Positions 22,401-36,500 of a stretch of DNA of 64,000 nt are shown here, in pieces. The stretch covers positions 2,728,001-2,792,000 of the forward strand of contig NEEC01000012.1 of assembly GCA_002189035.1 (NCBI GenBank), given 5' to 3'. The notes under the pieces were generated by a model. That model worked only from the letters and a program-made list of their open reading frames with translations, ran no database searches and was not told where the DNA came from. The DNA comes from Utricularia gibba (taxonomy: Eukaryota; Streptophyta; Magnoliopsida; Lamiales; Lentibulariaceae). The position numbers were made by a program, and so were the translations under genes. Each line of letters begins with the position of its first letter. The first letter of the stretch is position 1.

Positions 22401-25400
22401 AGGTGTTTGCGAAAGGGTTGCTGATATCAAAACTCGTGGTCATGGAATGAAATGCCTTACTACATTTTCTGAAGCCATTGGTCCGGGTTTTATTTTTGAA
22501 AGGGTAAGTTGTGTTCACATATCAAAATGCTAGATACCTATAACACGTTGGGCTCAGTTGGGAGGCCTCAATTGGCAGCCATCCCAAATAAATTTATTTA
22601 AATACATTGATCACATGTTGATTTCGAATCATGCTCTTGTAGATGTATAAAGTCTTGAAAGATCACAAAAACCCGAAGGTTCTAAGTGAAGGCCTATTGT
22701 GGATGGTTACTGCTGTAGAAGATTTTGGAATTTCATTCATTAAACTGAAGGTCCTTGATCCTTCTTGACCTTTTATTAGAAACTTTCAAAGTAAAATGAT
22801 ATTATGAGTTGTAATATTTACCTTATGTTTTCAGGATTTAATAGAATTCTGTAAGGATGTTGGTTTGCAATCTAGTGCTGCAGCTACAAGAAATGCTACC
22901 CTTAAACTTATTGGTTCCTTACATAAGTTTGTTGGTCCAGGTTGTATGTGTTACATTTTACAATTTTCTTATGCATTGTAGATAGACTGACCCCTTTTCA
23001 CCTTAGATATCAAGGGTTTCCTATCAGATGTGAAGCCTGCACTTCTAAGTTCCCTTGATGCTGAGTATGAGAGAAATCCGTTTGAGGTTAGTTTTACTTG
23101 ATTTGTACTCTTTCATTTAATCTGCTTCTCATTCTCAAAATTTCTGTGTAGGGGGCTGCTGCAGTCCCAAAAAAGACAGTGAGGGCAGCAGATTCCACTT
23201 TATCCCAGGGTGCTGGTGTTATGGATGGCCTTCCACGTGAGGATATAAGTGAAAAGATAACCCCCACTTTGTTGAAGGGCTTGGAGAGTACTGATTGGAA
23301 GGTGATATCATCGTTAAAGTCTGTTTATGCATTTCTATCCCCAGCTCACAGTATACTCCACTCAATTTTTAGTGCCGCTTGGAGTCTATTGAAAGTGTAA
23401 ATAAAATTCTTGAAGAGGCTAACAAGCGTATTCAGCCAAATGGAACAGGTAATCTCCTTGCTGTTCATAGAAAAAGAAATGGAACTTTTTGTTCAACTTC
23501 TGACTTCCTATATTCTCCAGGAGAGCTATTTGGAGCCTTGCGAAATCGTTTACATGATAGCAACAAAAACCTCATTATGGCTACCTTGTCCACAATTAGT
23601 GCTATTGCATGTGCTATGGGCCTGCCGGTTGAGAAGTCAAGCAGGGTTATAATCAATATAATTGTTTTTGATTTCCTACTTCATGAATGGTTTGATGATT
23701 TAAACAAGTGGTCACTTGCAGGGCATTCTTGCTGATATATTGAAGTGCTTGAGTGACAATAAAAAGCAGATGCGTGAATGTGCTTTAAGTGCCTTAGACT
23801 CTTGGCATTCTGCTGTTAATCTTGATAAAATGGTCAGTGTAAATTCCCTTAAAAGGTGTTGGTTAATCCTTCCACTATTTTTAGATATATTTCGGTATCA
23901 TGAATTCTATTGTTTTGGTTCAGGTTCCTTATATTACAGCAGCTTTAGCTGATATCAAAATTGGTGCCGAAGGGAGAAAAGATCTTTTTGATTGGCTGTC
24001 CAGGAAATTGGTTGGACTGAGTGAATTTCCAGATGCTGTTCACATACTAAAGCCAGTAGCGTCAGCTATGATGGTATCTTCTTTTCTCTTGAATATTTTC
24101 AACTAAATTGTGTTACTGCTGTGGGTCCTTGTTTTAATTTTTTCTTGGGGTTTTCCTTTGTTACACAGGACAAATCAGCAGATGTTCGTAAAGCAGCTGA
24201 GGCATGCTTTACTGAAATATTACGGGTCTGTGGACATGAATTGGTATGCTGAATCTAGTATTCTGAAGCTTTTGTTGAAGCACTTTGAATTTAAGTGTTA
24301 GTTTTTACAATATCATTGTTTTATCCTGTAATAGGTGAGCAGAAACTTAAAGGATGTACAAGGGTCTGCTTTAGCTATTGTCGTGGAACGTCTAAAGCCA
24401 TATGGAGCTTTTCAAGGTGTGTGCATTTTTCTCCATGCTGCACTCATTTTCAAGAGCCAGTTCCGTCATCATCTTTATACTTGCTATATAATTTCATATG
24501 CTGTGCCACCTGTCCTGCAGAAAGCTTTGAACCTGGTAGAGCAATTTCTGCAAACTTGACATCTAAAAGTAGCTCAAAGATTGGGAAACTGAATGGTTAT
24601 GGTGATCGTGGATCACGTCCGGGAAGCAAAGCTGCTGCACCTGTGTGCTATTTTTTATGTGCTATTATTATTTGTTTTTTTGTTACACTTTAGATGAGTA
24701 TTTTTATTTTTTGTTAATGGTTTTGCAGAGAAATGTATCTAGCAAGTTGCTACGACAAGATTCTGCCAGTGCTGTCCAGGAAATCAATATTCTTTCACAA
24801 GCTCTTATCAATACCAAGGATTCAAACAAGGTTTGTTCATGTAATGATAAAACTATGCACTTAAAGATTTTGTTAATGTATGCATTTTTGTCACTTGATA
24901 TGTGCAGGACGAGAGGGAGAGGATGATCATTCGCAGGGTTAAATTTGAAGAGATGCGTTTAGAACAGATTCAAGATTTAGAGGTTTCTGCTCCCAATTTT
25001 TGTTTTATTATTCACTTCTACAGTGTATTGATCGGAGAGTTTCTTTTAATCCTTTTTGCCCTGAGTAGCGTGCATCCTCTCATGCCATTGCATATGGGTC
25101 ATCATGTATTTTTTGGGCAGATTTTATGTGGAAGAAAAACTCATGATGAATTCATTTAACTGACATTTTCGGCTCAAATTGACTGTCACCACTTTTTAAC
25201 AGAATGATGTAATGAAGTGCTTTAGAGAGGACTTGCATCGCAGATTATTATGCAGTGACTTCAAAAAGCAAATGGATGGGATTGAGATGTTGCAGAAGGT
25301 TTTATTCTTGCACCCTGTCAATTTTCGCCCTCATTGAGACTGTTCTTTATTTTCTGTTTTGTTGCATTTTTAGGCCCTTCCATCATTGACAAAGGAGTTA

Positions 25401-28400
25401 ATTGAGGTTCTAGATATACTCTTAAGGTGGTTTGTATTGAGGTTTTGTGAATCCAATACATCATGCCTCTTGAAGGTATGGGATCTGCGATTTGGTTGTT
25501 TATGTAGAGTCAATGTAACGTGTTGGTAAAATCTGAGAAAAAATCCAGATTTTCTTCCATCATCATTCTCTGTTTCATGAAAAAAGTTGTGATTTAATGG
25601 GGATTTAATAGCTATGTCAGTGCCTTTCATATTTTCCTGGATTCTAAATTCTATTTTATCCATTCACGTCTCTGTAAATTGACAAGGTGTTGGAATTTCT
25701 TGCTGAGCTTCTCGAAATGTTGAGGAATGAGGGTTATACAATTACAGAGTCAGAGGTAGCAATTTTTCTCCCATGCTTGGTTGAAAAGGTAATTGTCCAT
25801 CAAATATGTGTGAAAGAAGTACTTCAGAATTCTTGCCTCTATTATGTCTGTTCAACAAAAATTTAACTTGAATTATCATTTTAGTTCTGTATATTTGTCT
25901 GTATGCATGCTATGCGAACCTTTCTTATACTAAAAAATCTGAACCAATTTTCATAATTTGTGCTACAGTGCGGACATAACATTGAAAAGGTTCGAGAGAA
26001 GATGAGGGAACTCCTGAAACAAGTCATTCATGTTTATTCTGCCTCAAAGTCATTCCCCTTTATTTTGGAGGGCCTTCGATCAAGAAACAACAGAACAAGG
26101 ATAGAATGTGCTGATCTTATTGGATTTTTGCTTGACAATTATGTTAATGAGGTGACTTTCATCTGCCACTATACATTGTTTCATTGGTTTTTGTCAAGCC
26201 ATCTTAATATCTGATTTTATGTACGTTATCCATTTTTTCTATTCTTAGATAACTGGGCAGTTGAGGTCGCTACAAATTGTTGCTAGCTTAACTGCTGAAA
26301 GAGATGGTGATACTAGAAAAGCTGCCTTGAACACGCTTGCTATTGGCTACAAAATTCTTGGTATGTTTTGTGTTTCTGAATTAGATGGCCTCTGTCTTTA
26401 TCTATCTATCCTTTTTTGGCACATGATTTTTCTCTGATTTTTTCATTTTCTGAAAATGTGATAGGTGATGATATCTGGAGATATCTTGGGAGACTTACTG
26501 AAGCACAGAGGAGCATGATAGATGATAGATTTAAATGGAAGGTTCAATAATACTCCTATCCTGAAACTTGTATCATTTGATGCCACAGCTGATGCCAATA
26601 TACCTGATTATACATACTAGGCTCGCGAAATGGAAAAGAGGAGAGAAGGCAGGCCGGGTGAAGCTAGAGCATCTCTTAAGCGTTCAGTGCGGGATACCTG
26701 GTATGTACCTTGCATTTCTAAGTTTTTCAATTCCTAGAAATTCCAACCATGTTGTGCAAGTAGACCATGAGTTTGCATTTGCTAAGGCATACTTATTTCC
26801 CAAGATTACTCATTGAACTGCGGCTTTTATTCTTGATTGAGAAACTCTTTGAACTTTAATTCCAGTGGTTAGGTTAAAGTACTCAATAGGCAGTTTCCCA
26901 TTTTTTTGACCAGCATAGTTAAATGATATGAAATACTGGTACCCATTTTTTACTAGGTACCTTGATTTATTTTGGTTGTTTGATTTAGTCGCTAAAACAT
27001 GATTTGCACGATGTTTCATCTCGAGAAGGATTGATTTGGCATTTTATAATTTTAGCTTATTACCTATTTTGTGCTGATGTTGAATTCACATTGGAGCAGG
27101 CCTCTGTTTTTCTTATAATTCATAGTCTTTCTTTCTTCTGGTTCCTTTACATTGAGGAAGGAATATGCAGTAATATCTTTTTATTTTTCTTAATGGCTGT
27201 AGTTCTGATCCTGCTGAACAAAGTGGGGATCTTAACTGGCCTGTTGCTGCTCCAGTTTTGAATAGGTACACGATTATTTCAATAATGTTTATGGGTTTCT
27301 TTCGCTCAAGAGATGTATTTTATCCATTCCATTAAATATAATTGCTTTTTGTCATTTTTTCTCTCCGAAGAGAGGACTGTGGTCTTTCTGAAGTTCACAC
27401 AGATCGACTGCAAGTTTCTCGAGTTTCGAGTTTGGGCCCAACAAACTGGAATGAAGCCTTGGACACCATATCATATGGTTTACCTGAACAGGTTTTTGTT
27501 ATTTTATGTAATATTTGTAAACTGGGTTGTGTGCAATGCATCTCTGAGTTGACAAGTTCTTCCAATGAAGCTTGAAACCCTGAAGAGTTCAATAATATTC
27601 AGTGAGTTTGGGTAAAAAAACCAAAGCAATGTCAATGCCTAGCATGGAGTCAGTGGGTTCTCATTTCAGAATGCTTAAAATTTATGCATTGTAATGTGCA
27701 AAATATAATTTCAATAGTGTGTGTTTAGTCATGTAGGAACACAAGCAGTGGGATTTCCTACCTGCCTCATCAATGTTGTCATTTTTTTTGCAGTCTGTTG
27801 AAGGAATGAAAGTTGTATGCCACGAGTTGGTCCAAGCGACTGCCGATCCTGATGGTAGCAGCATGACTGAAATTCTGAAAGATGCGGATAAACTTGTCTC
27901 TTGTTTGGCTATCAAGGTAGACTACTTTTCTTGAATTATGATGGCAAAATACAACTGAATCAACCATAAGTCATGTTGATGCAGGTGGCCAAAACTTTTG
28001 ATTTTAGCCTCAATGGTGCATCTTCTAGGTCTTGTAAATATGTCCTTAACACTCTAATGCAGGTAAGCATGCTCTTGCTTACTAGCCTACTGAATAATTT
28101 TGTCCTCCGTGGAAAAAAACTGATGCACTCAAGCATTTCCAAAGCAACTTTTAATCTGAATTAACGGATATGAAGGGTGCTTGAATTATGTTTCATCTGA
28201 TGCAGATTTTTCAAAACAAGAGATTTGCTAATGCTGTCAAGGAAAATACTCTTAACAGCCTCATCACGGAATTGTTGCTTTGGCTTCTTGATGAAAGGGT
28301 TCCGACAATGGATGATGGTAGCCAACTTTTGAGGGCATTGAATGTTCTGATGTTGAAGATTTTGGTAAACTGTCACAACAAGCAATGCTGTATTATATCG

Positions 28401-30349
28401 TTCTCCAGGGTTCTGATGCCTTTCTATCTACTCTTGTTTCAGGATAATGCTGACCGCACTTCTTCATTTGTTGTGCTTATTAATCTCTTGCGACCTATGG
28501 ACCCTTCGAGATGGCCAGCTCAAGTGGCAAGCGATTCCTGTGCTCTTAGAAATCAGAAATTCTCAGATTTGGTCGTGAAGTGTTTGATAAAGCTCACCAA
28601 GGTAGTACTTGATGAAGTTTCCTGTCATGTCATTTCTTGCATTAAGCTCTTTGCCTGTTGCATTCCTATCATGTGACGCTTTTTTTTTGGGCTTTCTTTA
28701 AAAATGATGATTTTCACTGTGCTATTATGATGTAGGTCCTGCAAAATACCATATACGATGTAGATCTTGACCGCATCCTTCAGAGTATCCATATATATCT
28801 TGAAGAATTGGGCATGGATGAAATAAGGAAGAGGTACCTACTTGATTGCTCTGCAACTGCGTTCAATTTGTTTGCTTGTTTGTCTACTTCCTCATTCCCC
28901 CTTTTTTCCCTCTCTCCTGAATTTATTTCAACAGAGCTGGTGCGGATGACAAACCACTTCGCATGGTTAAAACCGTCCTTCATGAGCTTGTTAAGCTACG
29001 TGGAACTGCGATCAAGGGTCATCTTTCCATGGTCCCTTTAGATGCACAGCCTCAACCTATTATTCTTGCCTACATTGATCTTAATCTACAGGTGAAGATG
29101 ATCATTTGGCTTAATGTTTTATCCATATTTTGGTTAAACCAAACTTCTGTTAGTTGGGAAAAAAAAATGTGCAGACTTTGGCAGCTGCAAGGATGTTGAC
29201 ACCAAGCGGCCCTGCAGGACAAACCCACTGGAATGAATCCTCTGTTAATAATCCACCACCCGCTTCGCATTCATCAGATGCGCAATTGAAGGTACCATGG
29301 TGTCCAACATTTGCGATACTTTCATCTGATGTTGACCTCATTTGTACAACTAATTCCCTACCGTCGGCATGACAGCAAGAATTGGCTGCAATATACAAGA
29401 AAATTGGTGACAAGCAAACTTGTTCAATCGGTCTTTATGAGTTATATCGCATAACTCAGTTGTATCCCCAGGTGAGTCTCCTTGTGAGCGTCCCATTTTG
29501 TTTTGATGTGCCCGTGGCATCTTTTCTAATCATACTGCTTTCTTTGCTCTTAGGTTGACATCTTTGCTCAACTGCAAAATGCAAGTGACGCATTCAGAAC
29601 ATACATCCGAGATGGCTTGGCCCAGGTTTCAAGTCACAAGAGAACCTATTTCTCATTGTGTGCTACAAATGTCCATTTCATTCTGATGCCTTCTGCTCTC
29701 TTTCAGATGGAGAAAAATGCTGCTGCGGGGAGGACACCATCTAGTGTGCCCCTCTCCACACCACCACCTTCCGCTCTAATCCTATCCCCAAAATGTGGTC
29801 CTCTCTCCCCAGTAAACTCGAACCCCCTTAGCGACAACAGAAGCATCCCAAGCACGAGAGTGGAACCAACAAGCTTCAGTTTACAACCACCGGATTCCGA
29901 AGACAATCACCATTTTGGTGCAAACTCTCCAACCACCCTATCCACAAACGGCCAACCCCGGTTACACCTGAATCAGGATGAGCTCAGAAATGATAGATTC
30001 CCATCTGATGGTGAGGCTCCTTGACACCCTCAAACACTAACACCCCATCTCCACTGACAAGCATGCATACATCTCTTTGGGTGCAGTGACTCGTGGAACG
30101 CTGGATGCCATCCGAGAAAGGATGAAGAGCATTCAAATATCATCCTCCGCCTCCCTGAACCCTGACCCCCGCAGCGTGGTGGTTTCTTCACAGATTCAAG
30201 GAACCGCCGCAGAGCATTCTTCGAGCATGGAGGTGCGAGGGATCGGTAACTCTTTTCAGGGCGGTATACTTCCCATGGACGAGAAGGCGCTATCGGGTCT
30301 CCAGGCTCGCATGGAGAGGCTCAAGAGCGGCTCATTTGATTCCCTTTAG
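16486..30349 (+). CDS. MOR1: XMAP215/CLASP-type microtubule polymerase MOR1 (GEM1)
   Basis: The gene spans 14 kb with several dozen small exons. The first are 16486-16645 and 16813-16918; the last coding exon is 30087-30349. The start MSEDEKLLKEAKKLPWEDRLAHKNWKVR is the canonical MOR1 N-terminus, and the end is MDEKALSGLQARMERLKSG. Repeated TOG-type HEAT arrays can be read through the locus, for example LPELFDHQDQNVRASSKG, ATKWSERKDAVAELTKLAS, SSVWKERLE, STDWK...LESIESVNKILEEANKRIQP and SSRSCKYVLNTLMQ. Known family members hold tubulin dimers with TOG domains, speed microtubule growth, and organise cortical arrays, spindles and phragmoplasts. Every exon junction I joined kept frame, and no lesion was seen, although I did not compute the total length. 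Clear single-copy-type conservation makes the assignment secure. Confidence 0.95.
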
Positions 30350-30639
30350 CCAGCCAGCCAGCCAACCAGCCATCCACTGTGGCTGGATGCGCAACTTCTT
30401 TAACAGAGTGTCACATGTCAGCATTGGTTTTGGCTGCGTATGTTGTGGGATTTTAATGCTATTCCGTACCGTTTAGGTATGATACCACCCGCAAGAGAAA
30501 AACTATCGCGCCGACAAGATGTGTGATACCGATGGGGACACATCACGGGTCAAAATACGACTAGTACGGTTGGCATATATGTTTGTACCTACACGTACTA
30601 AGGCGCCCAGCAAGAAAACGGCGGCGACCGTTGGTGCGT
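30350..30639. other. Convergent 3' flank of MOR1 and the ERF gene
   Basis: Just after the MOR1 stop there is a short CCAG-rich direct repeat (30352-30372). The rest is presumed 3' UTR for both genes. No gene was seen. Confidence 0.4.
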
Positions 30640-31155
30640 TTATTCGTCGTCGGTGTCGTCATAGTTGCGGTAATGCGGCAGACCGAAATACGTGGGCGTG
30701 TTCATGCCCTCAGGATCGTGGAAAAGCTCGAAATCCGAAATCCCGCTAATTCCGCTTCGCTTCCCCAAATCGAAGTCGCCTAGAAACGACCAGTCCATCG
30801 TCTCTTTCGAGTTCTCCGCCTTCTCCTCCTCCTCCTCCGCTCGGTGTGTAGGGAAGCGATTCGCGTACTGCTGCGCCATCGATTGTATTTCGGCGGGAGA
30901 CATCCCTGGCGCGGCGGCGAAGGAGGGGGGATCATCCGGGAAATTGAATTTGGCGTGGGGTCCACGGAGGCAGAGGAGCGCCGCGTCGAAGGCTCTCGCT
31001 GCTTTCTCCGCCGTGTCGTAGGAGCCTAGCCAGATGCGCTCGCGGCTGTTGCTGAGACGTATCTCGGTCACGTACTTGCCCCATTTTCTCTTCCGCACGC
31101 CTTTGTACTTCACCTGTTCCTCCGCCGCCGGAGAACTCTCCTCCCCTGAAGACAT
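30640..31155 (-). CDS. AP2/ERF transcription factor, DREB group II (ERF017/018-like)
   Basis: This is an intronless 171-residue protein with ATG at 31153-31155. One AP2 domain spans roughly residues 16-74: [50 protein letters not shown], then [10 protein letters not shown]. The lysine-arginine-lysine after the YKGVR motif and the short, acidic C-terminus fit DREB group II. A charged stretch ([12 protein letters not shown]) and the end NYDDTDDE suggest an activation region. Such factors are nuclear, bind GCC/DRE-type boxes and are usually stress- or jasmonate-inducible. Which Arabidopsis member is orthologous was not resolved. The long AT-rich upstream region is consistent with a regulated gene. 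Confidence 0.9.
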   Translation of the reverse strand: MSSGEESSPAAEEQVKYKGVRKRKWGKYVTEIRLSNSRERIWLGSYDTAEKAARAFDAALLCLRGPHAKFNFPDDPPSFAAAPGMSPAEIQSMAQQYANRFPTHRAEEEEEKAENSKETMDWSFLGDFDLGKRSGISGISDFELFHDPEGMNTPTYFGLPHYRNYDDTDDE

Positions 31156-32489
31156 TCTCTATGGTTCGAGTGCTTCTTCCTCCCTCCATCCATCTATCGT
31201 ACGTGAGTGAATAAATAGGGTTACTTGCCGACATCGGAAAAGTCTTCTCAGGGTCTGAGCGCGTTGAATTGGGGCTACGAAAGTCCACGTCCAATCAGGA
31301 CGGTGAATATAAATATCAACATTTTTGTGCCTGAAATTACTCCCAAATGACTCTCTACTGCATTTCACTTTCCAGTTCCAACCCCTTTGGACCATTTCAA
31401 ACTCAAACCCTAAATTTATTCCTACACATGCATTAATGCCGCATTTCACTTTTTATCGTGTGATATGCTTTTTCAACATGTCACGTCAACGCACTGTTTG
31501 CCCCTATGGTTTAAATTATAATTTTTTTATAAAAAAATTAAATAACATTTAATTATGAATGAATCGTAATTTATTTTTTTATATTTTTAAACGATTTCAA
31601 TTTAATCAAATTGTTGTTATGAACATTTCAAATCTAAAGTGATTCAACCGTAATTTTAAAATACTAGTTTTTACAATTATTGTTGGTTCCAGTTTTTTAT
31701 ATTTTAAAATATTATTTTAATTAGATATTATTTAAAGATTATATATTTAAATATTTTAAGAAATATAATTTGTAAATTTAGAATTAAAATATATTTAGAG
31801 TGCCCAATATGTGATGGCTAGATTTACCCCTTTCATAATAAAGAGCGAGTTATGCTGGCAAGTATATTTTCATGATTTTATATTTTTAATTTCTGATAAA
31901 AATATTTTATATAAGATTAGAAGAATTTTTCTATTTAATCATATCTAATTTCTTGTTCATAATCAATATTGGATTATCATTACAATATCCTTGACCTTAT
32001 AACACGAGGTTGTATCAAAATATATTTCTTATATTACTTGAAATATGGTTTTAAATTATTTAGAAATAAAACATTCTTTTGTCTTACTTTCATAAATAGG
32101 CATAGAAAAGGTTAAAATAAACCACCTACCAAACCCTGGTTTAAAATCATCAAATTGAATAATGTCACGTGTTGTAGTCGAAAACAGGATGGGGACGCAA
32201 GTGGTTCCATTTTACTACAATTTTATTACTGGTTCTATTTAAATTATGCAATAAAATTAATGATATTGGCAGTTAACTTTGACTTGTTGGTGACGTGGAT
32301 TGACCGAGTCAAGCCCTGGTCTAGCGGATGGGGCCCAAGGAGTTCACACCACGAACCACTGGAACTGCCATGATAAATGCATGCTCTACTCCTCATTCTT
32401 CAATCATTCATGCACGTAATATAATATTTATAAATATTTAATCTAAAAAAAATCACGCCTTATCTTTCAAACGATCATCCTTTTTCTAC

Positions 32490-32529
<40 letters not shown>

Positions 32530-33581
32530 TTGCGTTAAGTCTTTCAATTAAGTAATTCCATAACAATGGTTGAATACCACTTATTGTCGATATTGTTCGT
32601 TTTAAATATATTTTTCTTATAAAAAAACGTCGTATAAAATTAAAAAAAATCATTTTATTTAAACATATTCATTCTCCCCACCCATAACCAATATGTAATA
32701 TTATCGCAAGATCCCTGACCTCACATTTTACCTAGTTCCATTATTTGTATGTGCTCGGGTTTCTTTATTCTTTATGATACTAAATATACGGATCCAACAT
32801 TACCTAATTGAATTTAAGTAGGTTGTCGTGTACTTGGGCCAAGCCATGGGCCTAAAATGTGCAATAATTTAAAATTTATTTGATAGAATAATACAATACA
32901 TTAAATATATAAAATTACTTTTTATATGAAATATATATTTTTAAGATTAATTAATGTAAATAGCAATGATATTTATATATTTAATTTGAATAAAAGATAA
33001 TGGGTTACGTAAAAGGGAAGGGTCACCGCCAACGTAAAACCTGGGTATCAGAGATTTGAGTGCGGTTGTCGTGAGGTGATTCAATGAAGTGTGGTGGAAT
33101 GATACGGCCGGAATCTCGCTTGGCGATGGGGTGGAGGTGTAAGTAGGAGGGGCTACAGAAGTGGGCGAAGCTGACGGGGAAGTGACGGATACCTAGAAAT
33201 GGTGTGTTTGTGTGGAGTCACTGGTGAAAGAAGCTGCACAGGGCAACTGTAGAAAGTGGTCCGGGCCTGCGAACTTCTGTAGCTACCGACTGCTCCATGA
33301 GGCTCAATTTGTCAAATAAGCAACGTGAACATCAATTGCGCAGAGAAGCACAAATACCCATCTCGCTTTCTTCTCTCACCCTGTCTGGCGAAAGCGAATA
33401 GAACCTATTTGGGTTCCTTTTCTTCTCATCACTTTTTCTCCAACCCCATTTCTATGGCTCAACTTTTGTGATTTGTACACACCCCCTTTTACTTTTCCTT
33501 GCCTGTGTAGTTTGTATTTCTCCTCCCGCTTTTTCTCTGGCCCGTATCCGTTGAGAGATCCCCGGCTGGTGACTGGGCTTA
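31156..33581. other. Long AT-rich intergenic region between ERF and katanin p80
   Basis: About 2.4 kb separates divergent genes. The stretches 31500-31800, 31860-32100 and 32870-33000 are extremely AT-rich and contain no long reading frame. A (TA)n tract lies near 32493-32527. The part from about 33000 becomes GC-richer and CT-rich (33350-33560) and is probably the katanin promoter and 5' UTR. I saw no transposon ends with clear target duplications. Confidence 0.4.
32493..32527. repeat. (TA)n microsatellite
   Basis: About 35 bp of alternating T and A, in intergenic DNA between the ERF and katanin p80 genes. Confidence 0.9.
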
Positions 33582-36500
33582 ATGGCGAAGCGTGGATATA
33601 AACTGCGTATCCTCTTTTTGTTATGATACTCTTTTGTGATTCCTTCAGGGCTTTGATTTATATGGAAATGATTTAAGATGATCTGTTTTTTGAGTTTTTT
33701 AGAAATTCAAATAGTTAGATGTGATTGGAGCTGACAGAGTATTACACTGATAATGAATCACGTTGAGTCTGCGGCAGCGTTTGCTTTGATTCCTGTGAGA
33801 CTTTCTGCTTCTTTTGAGCGGGATTTGTAGATCAAGTGGGGTGATTTGATATTTTCTCAGTTGGGTTCTGCTGAAATAGAGCATCATGTTGACATTGTTG
33901 GCACTGGCACCCCCTCTTCCCGTTTCCTTGTTCTTCTAGTTTTTAGTAGCTGATTCAATCAGTACTTCATTAATTGAAAATTGTTTGTGCTTGACTAAAT
34001 ACCCAGAGGAGTTTGTGGCTCATGCTGGAAATGTGAATTGTTTGAGCTTTGGAAAAAAGAACTGCCTGGTTTTTATCACAGGCGGGGATGATCAGAAAGT
34101 GAATCTTTGGTCCTTTGGGAGACCCACGCCTGTGGTGGTTAGTTACCGAGCAACGTGGTATAACTTTTTTTCTCCCCATAACTTTTTTTCTCTTCTTTCC
34201 AGAGTTTATGCGGACATACAAGTCCAGTTGAGTCGGCATCTTTTGATTCATCTGAGGTTTCAGTGGTAGCTGGATCTTCTTCTGGAGCAATCAAGTTATG
34301 GGACTTGGGAGAAACAAAAAGTGAGTTCAGAGATTTTCTTGTAGTTTATTTTGAGAAGTTGCCGCAATTCGAACATGGCCTATAGGCTCAACATAATCTT
34401 ACTTCCCCCTGTGGTTACCGTTGGTTTTCTCCTTGAAATGTAGTGGTTCGCACTCATACTGGTCACAGGTCCTATTGTACTGCTGTTGAATTTCATCCTT
34501 TCGGTGAGTTTTTTGCATCTGGTTCCATGGACGCGAATCTGAAGATATGGGACATCAGAAAGAAAGGCTGCATCCACACATACAAGGGCCACACTCGAGG
34601 AATAAGCACAATAAGATTCACACCCGATGGCCGCTGGGTTGTATCTGGTGGATATGATAATGTGGTGAAGGTGAGCAGATGTTCAAAGATATGCTATAGT
34701 TTCGTTTACAAGCTGTATTTTCCTTGAAATTTGATTGTACAGGTGTGGGATCTGACGGCTGGAAAGCTGTTGCATGATTTCACCTTTCATGAAGGCCATG
34801 TCCGCTCCATAGAATTTCATCCTCTGGAGTTTCTTTTGGCCACTGGTGAATATCTTATAGCTTTATTGCATCATATAATTGTTTCATGGATGCGGCTTAT
34901 TACATTTGTAATGTGATCTGAAACTTAAAGGGTCTGCGGACAAAACTGTGAAATTTTGGGATCTGGAGACATTTGAGATGATTGGATCCACAACACGTGA
35001 GGTAGTTTACGTTATTTGTTTTTGCAAAATATTTTAGCATATGTTATATCTTGATTGCGTTGAGCATATCAATTTCTATAATGGGGCTATGCCTTCTACT
35101 TTCTCTTGGTTTCCCAAGGCACGAGGGATTGGTTCAGTCACCAATCTGTTTGAGATTCACGTGGTTATTGTATTCAGGCCACAGGACTCAGGTCGATGGC
35201 ATTCCATCCTGATGGTAGAACCCTTTTTTGTGGGCTGGATGATAGTCTAAAGGTAACCTTTTGAAGCAGTGGTTTTTTTAAAAATTAATATGACAAGTTG
35301 AGTGCAAAATTGTATATCATTTACTGTATTCCTTCTGGGATTTTATATTTCCTATTATTGCATCTCAGACAAGCTTGAGTAAGAGTGGTCAAGGTGGTGG
35401 ACATTTTTTTTCTATGAATTTGGATAATCAAATGATTTACTTACCGATAAATCTCCTCATCCTCTATCTGTTTATAATTTTAGGTTTACTCGTGGGAACC
35501 AATTGTATGTCATGACTCAGTCAGTATGGGGTGGTCAACGCTTGGTGGTCTTTGTGTTCATGATGGGAAGCTTCTTGGTGGTGCACATCATGAAAACATG
35601 GTTGCAATTTGGGTAGCTGACATATTGGTAGGCACTTCTATTTTTCTGTTCTAGCCTCTTTCGTGGTGGTTCCTCACTAGATTTGCATCAGTTATAACTT
35701 GTTTTTTTATTGTTAGAATTTAGAGCCATATGGAACCATATCTTTTTCACAGAAAAATGTCCACGAGAGTGAAGGAAGCTTCTTAGATAAAGAAGACCCT
35801 GCAATTTTGAAATCCAATAATCAGTTGAACGCTCCAGAAAGTGATTCTAAAGGAATAAAAACTATATACGTTGACTGTGAGTTTTACATAATTTCCTCCA
35901 TTTGCTTTCAGGCTTCTTCCCTTGATAAAAAAAAAAAGTTTAAACCAATGCGGCTGCAGGCGTAAATTCTATGACTCCAAAGATGGTCCATCAGGTTGAA
36001 GCTTCCGAAGAGCATCCCTCTGTTATCAAGGAAACCAGCAGCCTTGGAAGTCAGAAGCATGGTTCTATGGCGAGGTTGTTGGAAAAATCCAACTCCGCTG
36101 CTGATAAAAGACCTCCAGTTATTTCCAGTGGTTCAAGTAATGATTCTATGCATGATAATAGCCCAGTTGTTCCTAAAACGAAATCCAGTTCCTCATCTAC
36201 TGCTGGCACTACAATGGTTCCCAAGCAAATGCACTCAAGGCGGCTGTCAGCAAGTCGATTTGATATGCACAGGATGTCATCATCTCTTGATTCTTTGCAG
36301 CTTGACAACAAAAAAGTTTCAATAGGATTGAAAAGGGTTTCTAGCAACAATAAAATTTTGGTCGGTAATGATGACAAGGAAACCACTAAGGGTAAAAATT
36401 GGAACAACAGACCACACCTTGCAGATTCTGATGTAAACTCATCCTCTTCCACAGAAACAAGTAAAGGTACTCAATTCTCCCTTCAGCATTTTAGTCCCTT

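Noticed and set aside
36051-36452. 133-codon minus-strand frame inside the katanin p80 linker
   Set aside because: It mirrors a serine-rich sense exon; reverse reading of Ser/Lys codons gives the Leu/Glu pattern.
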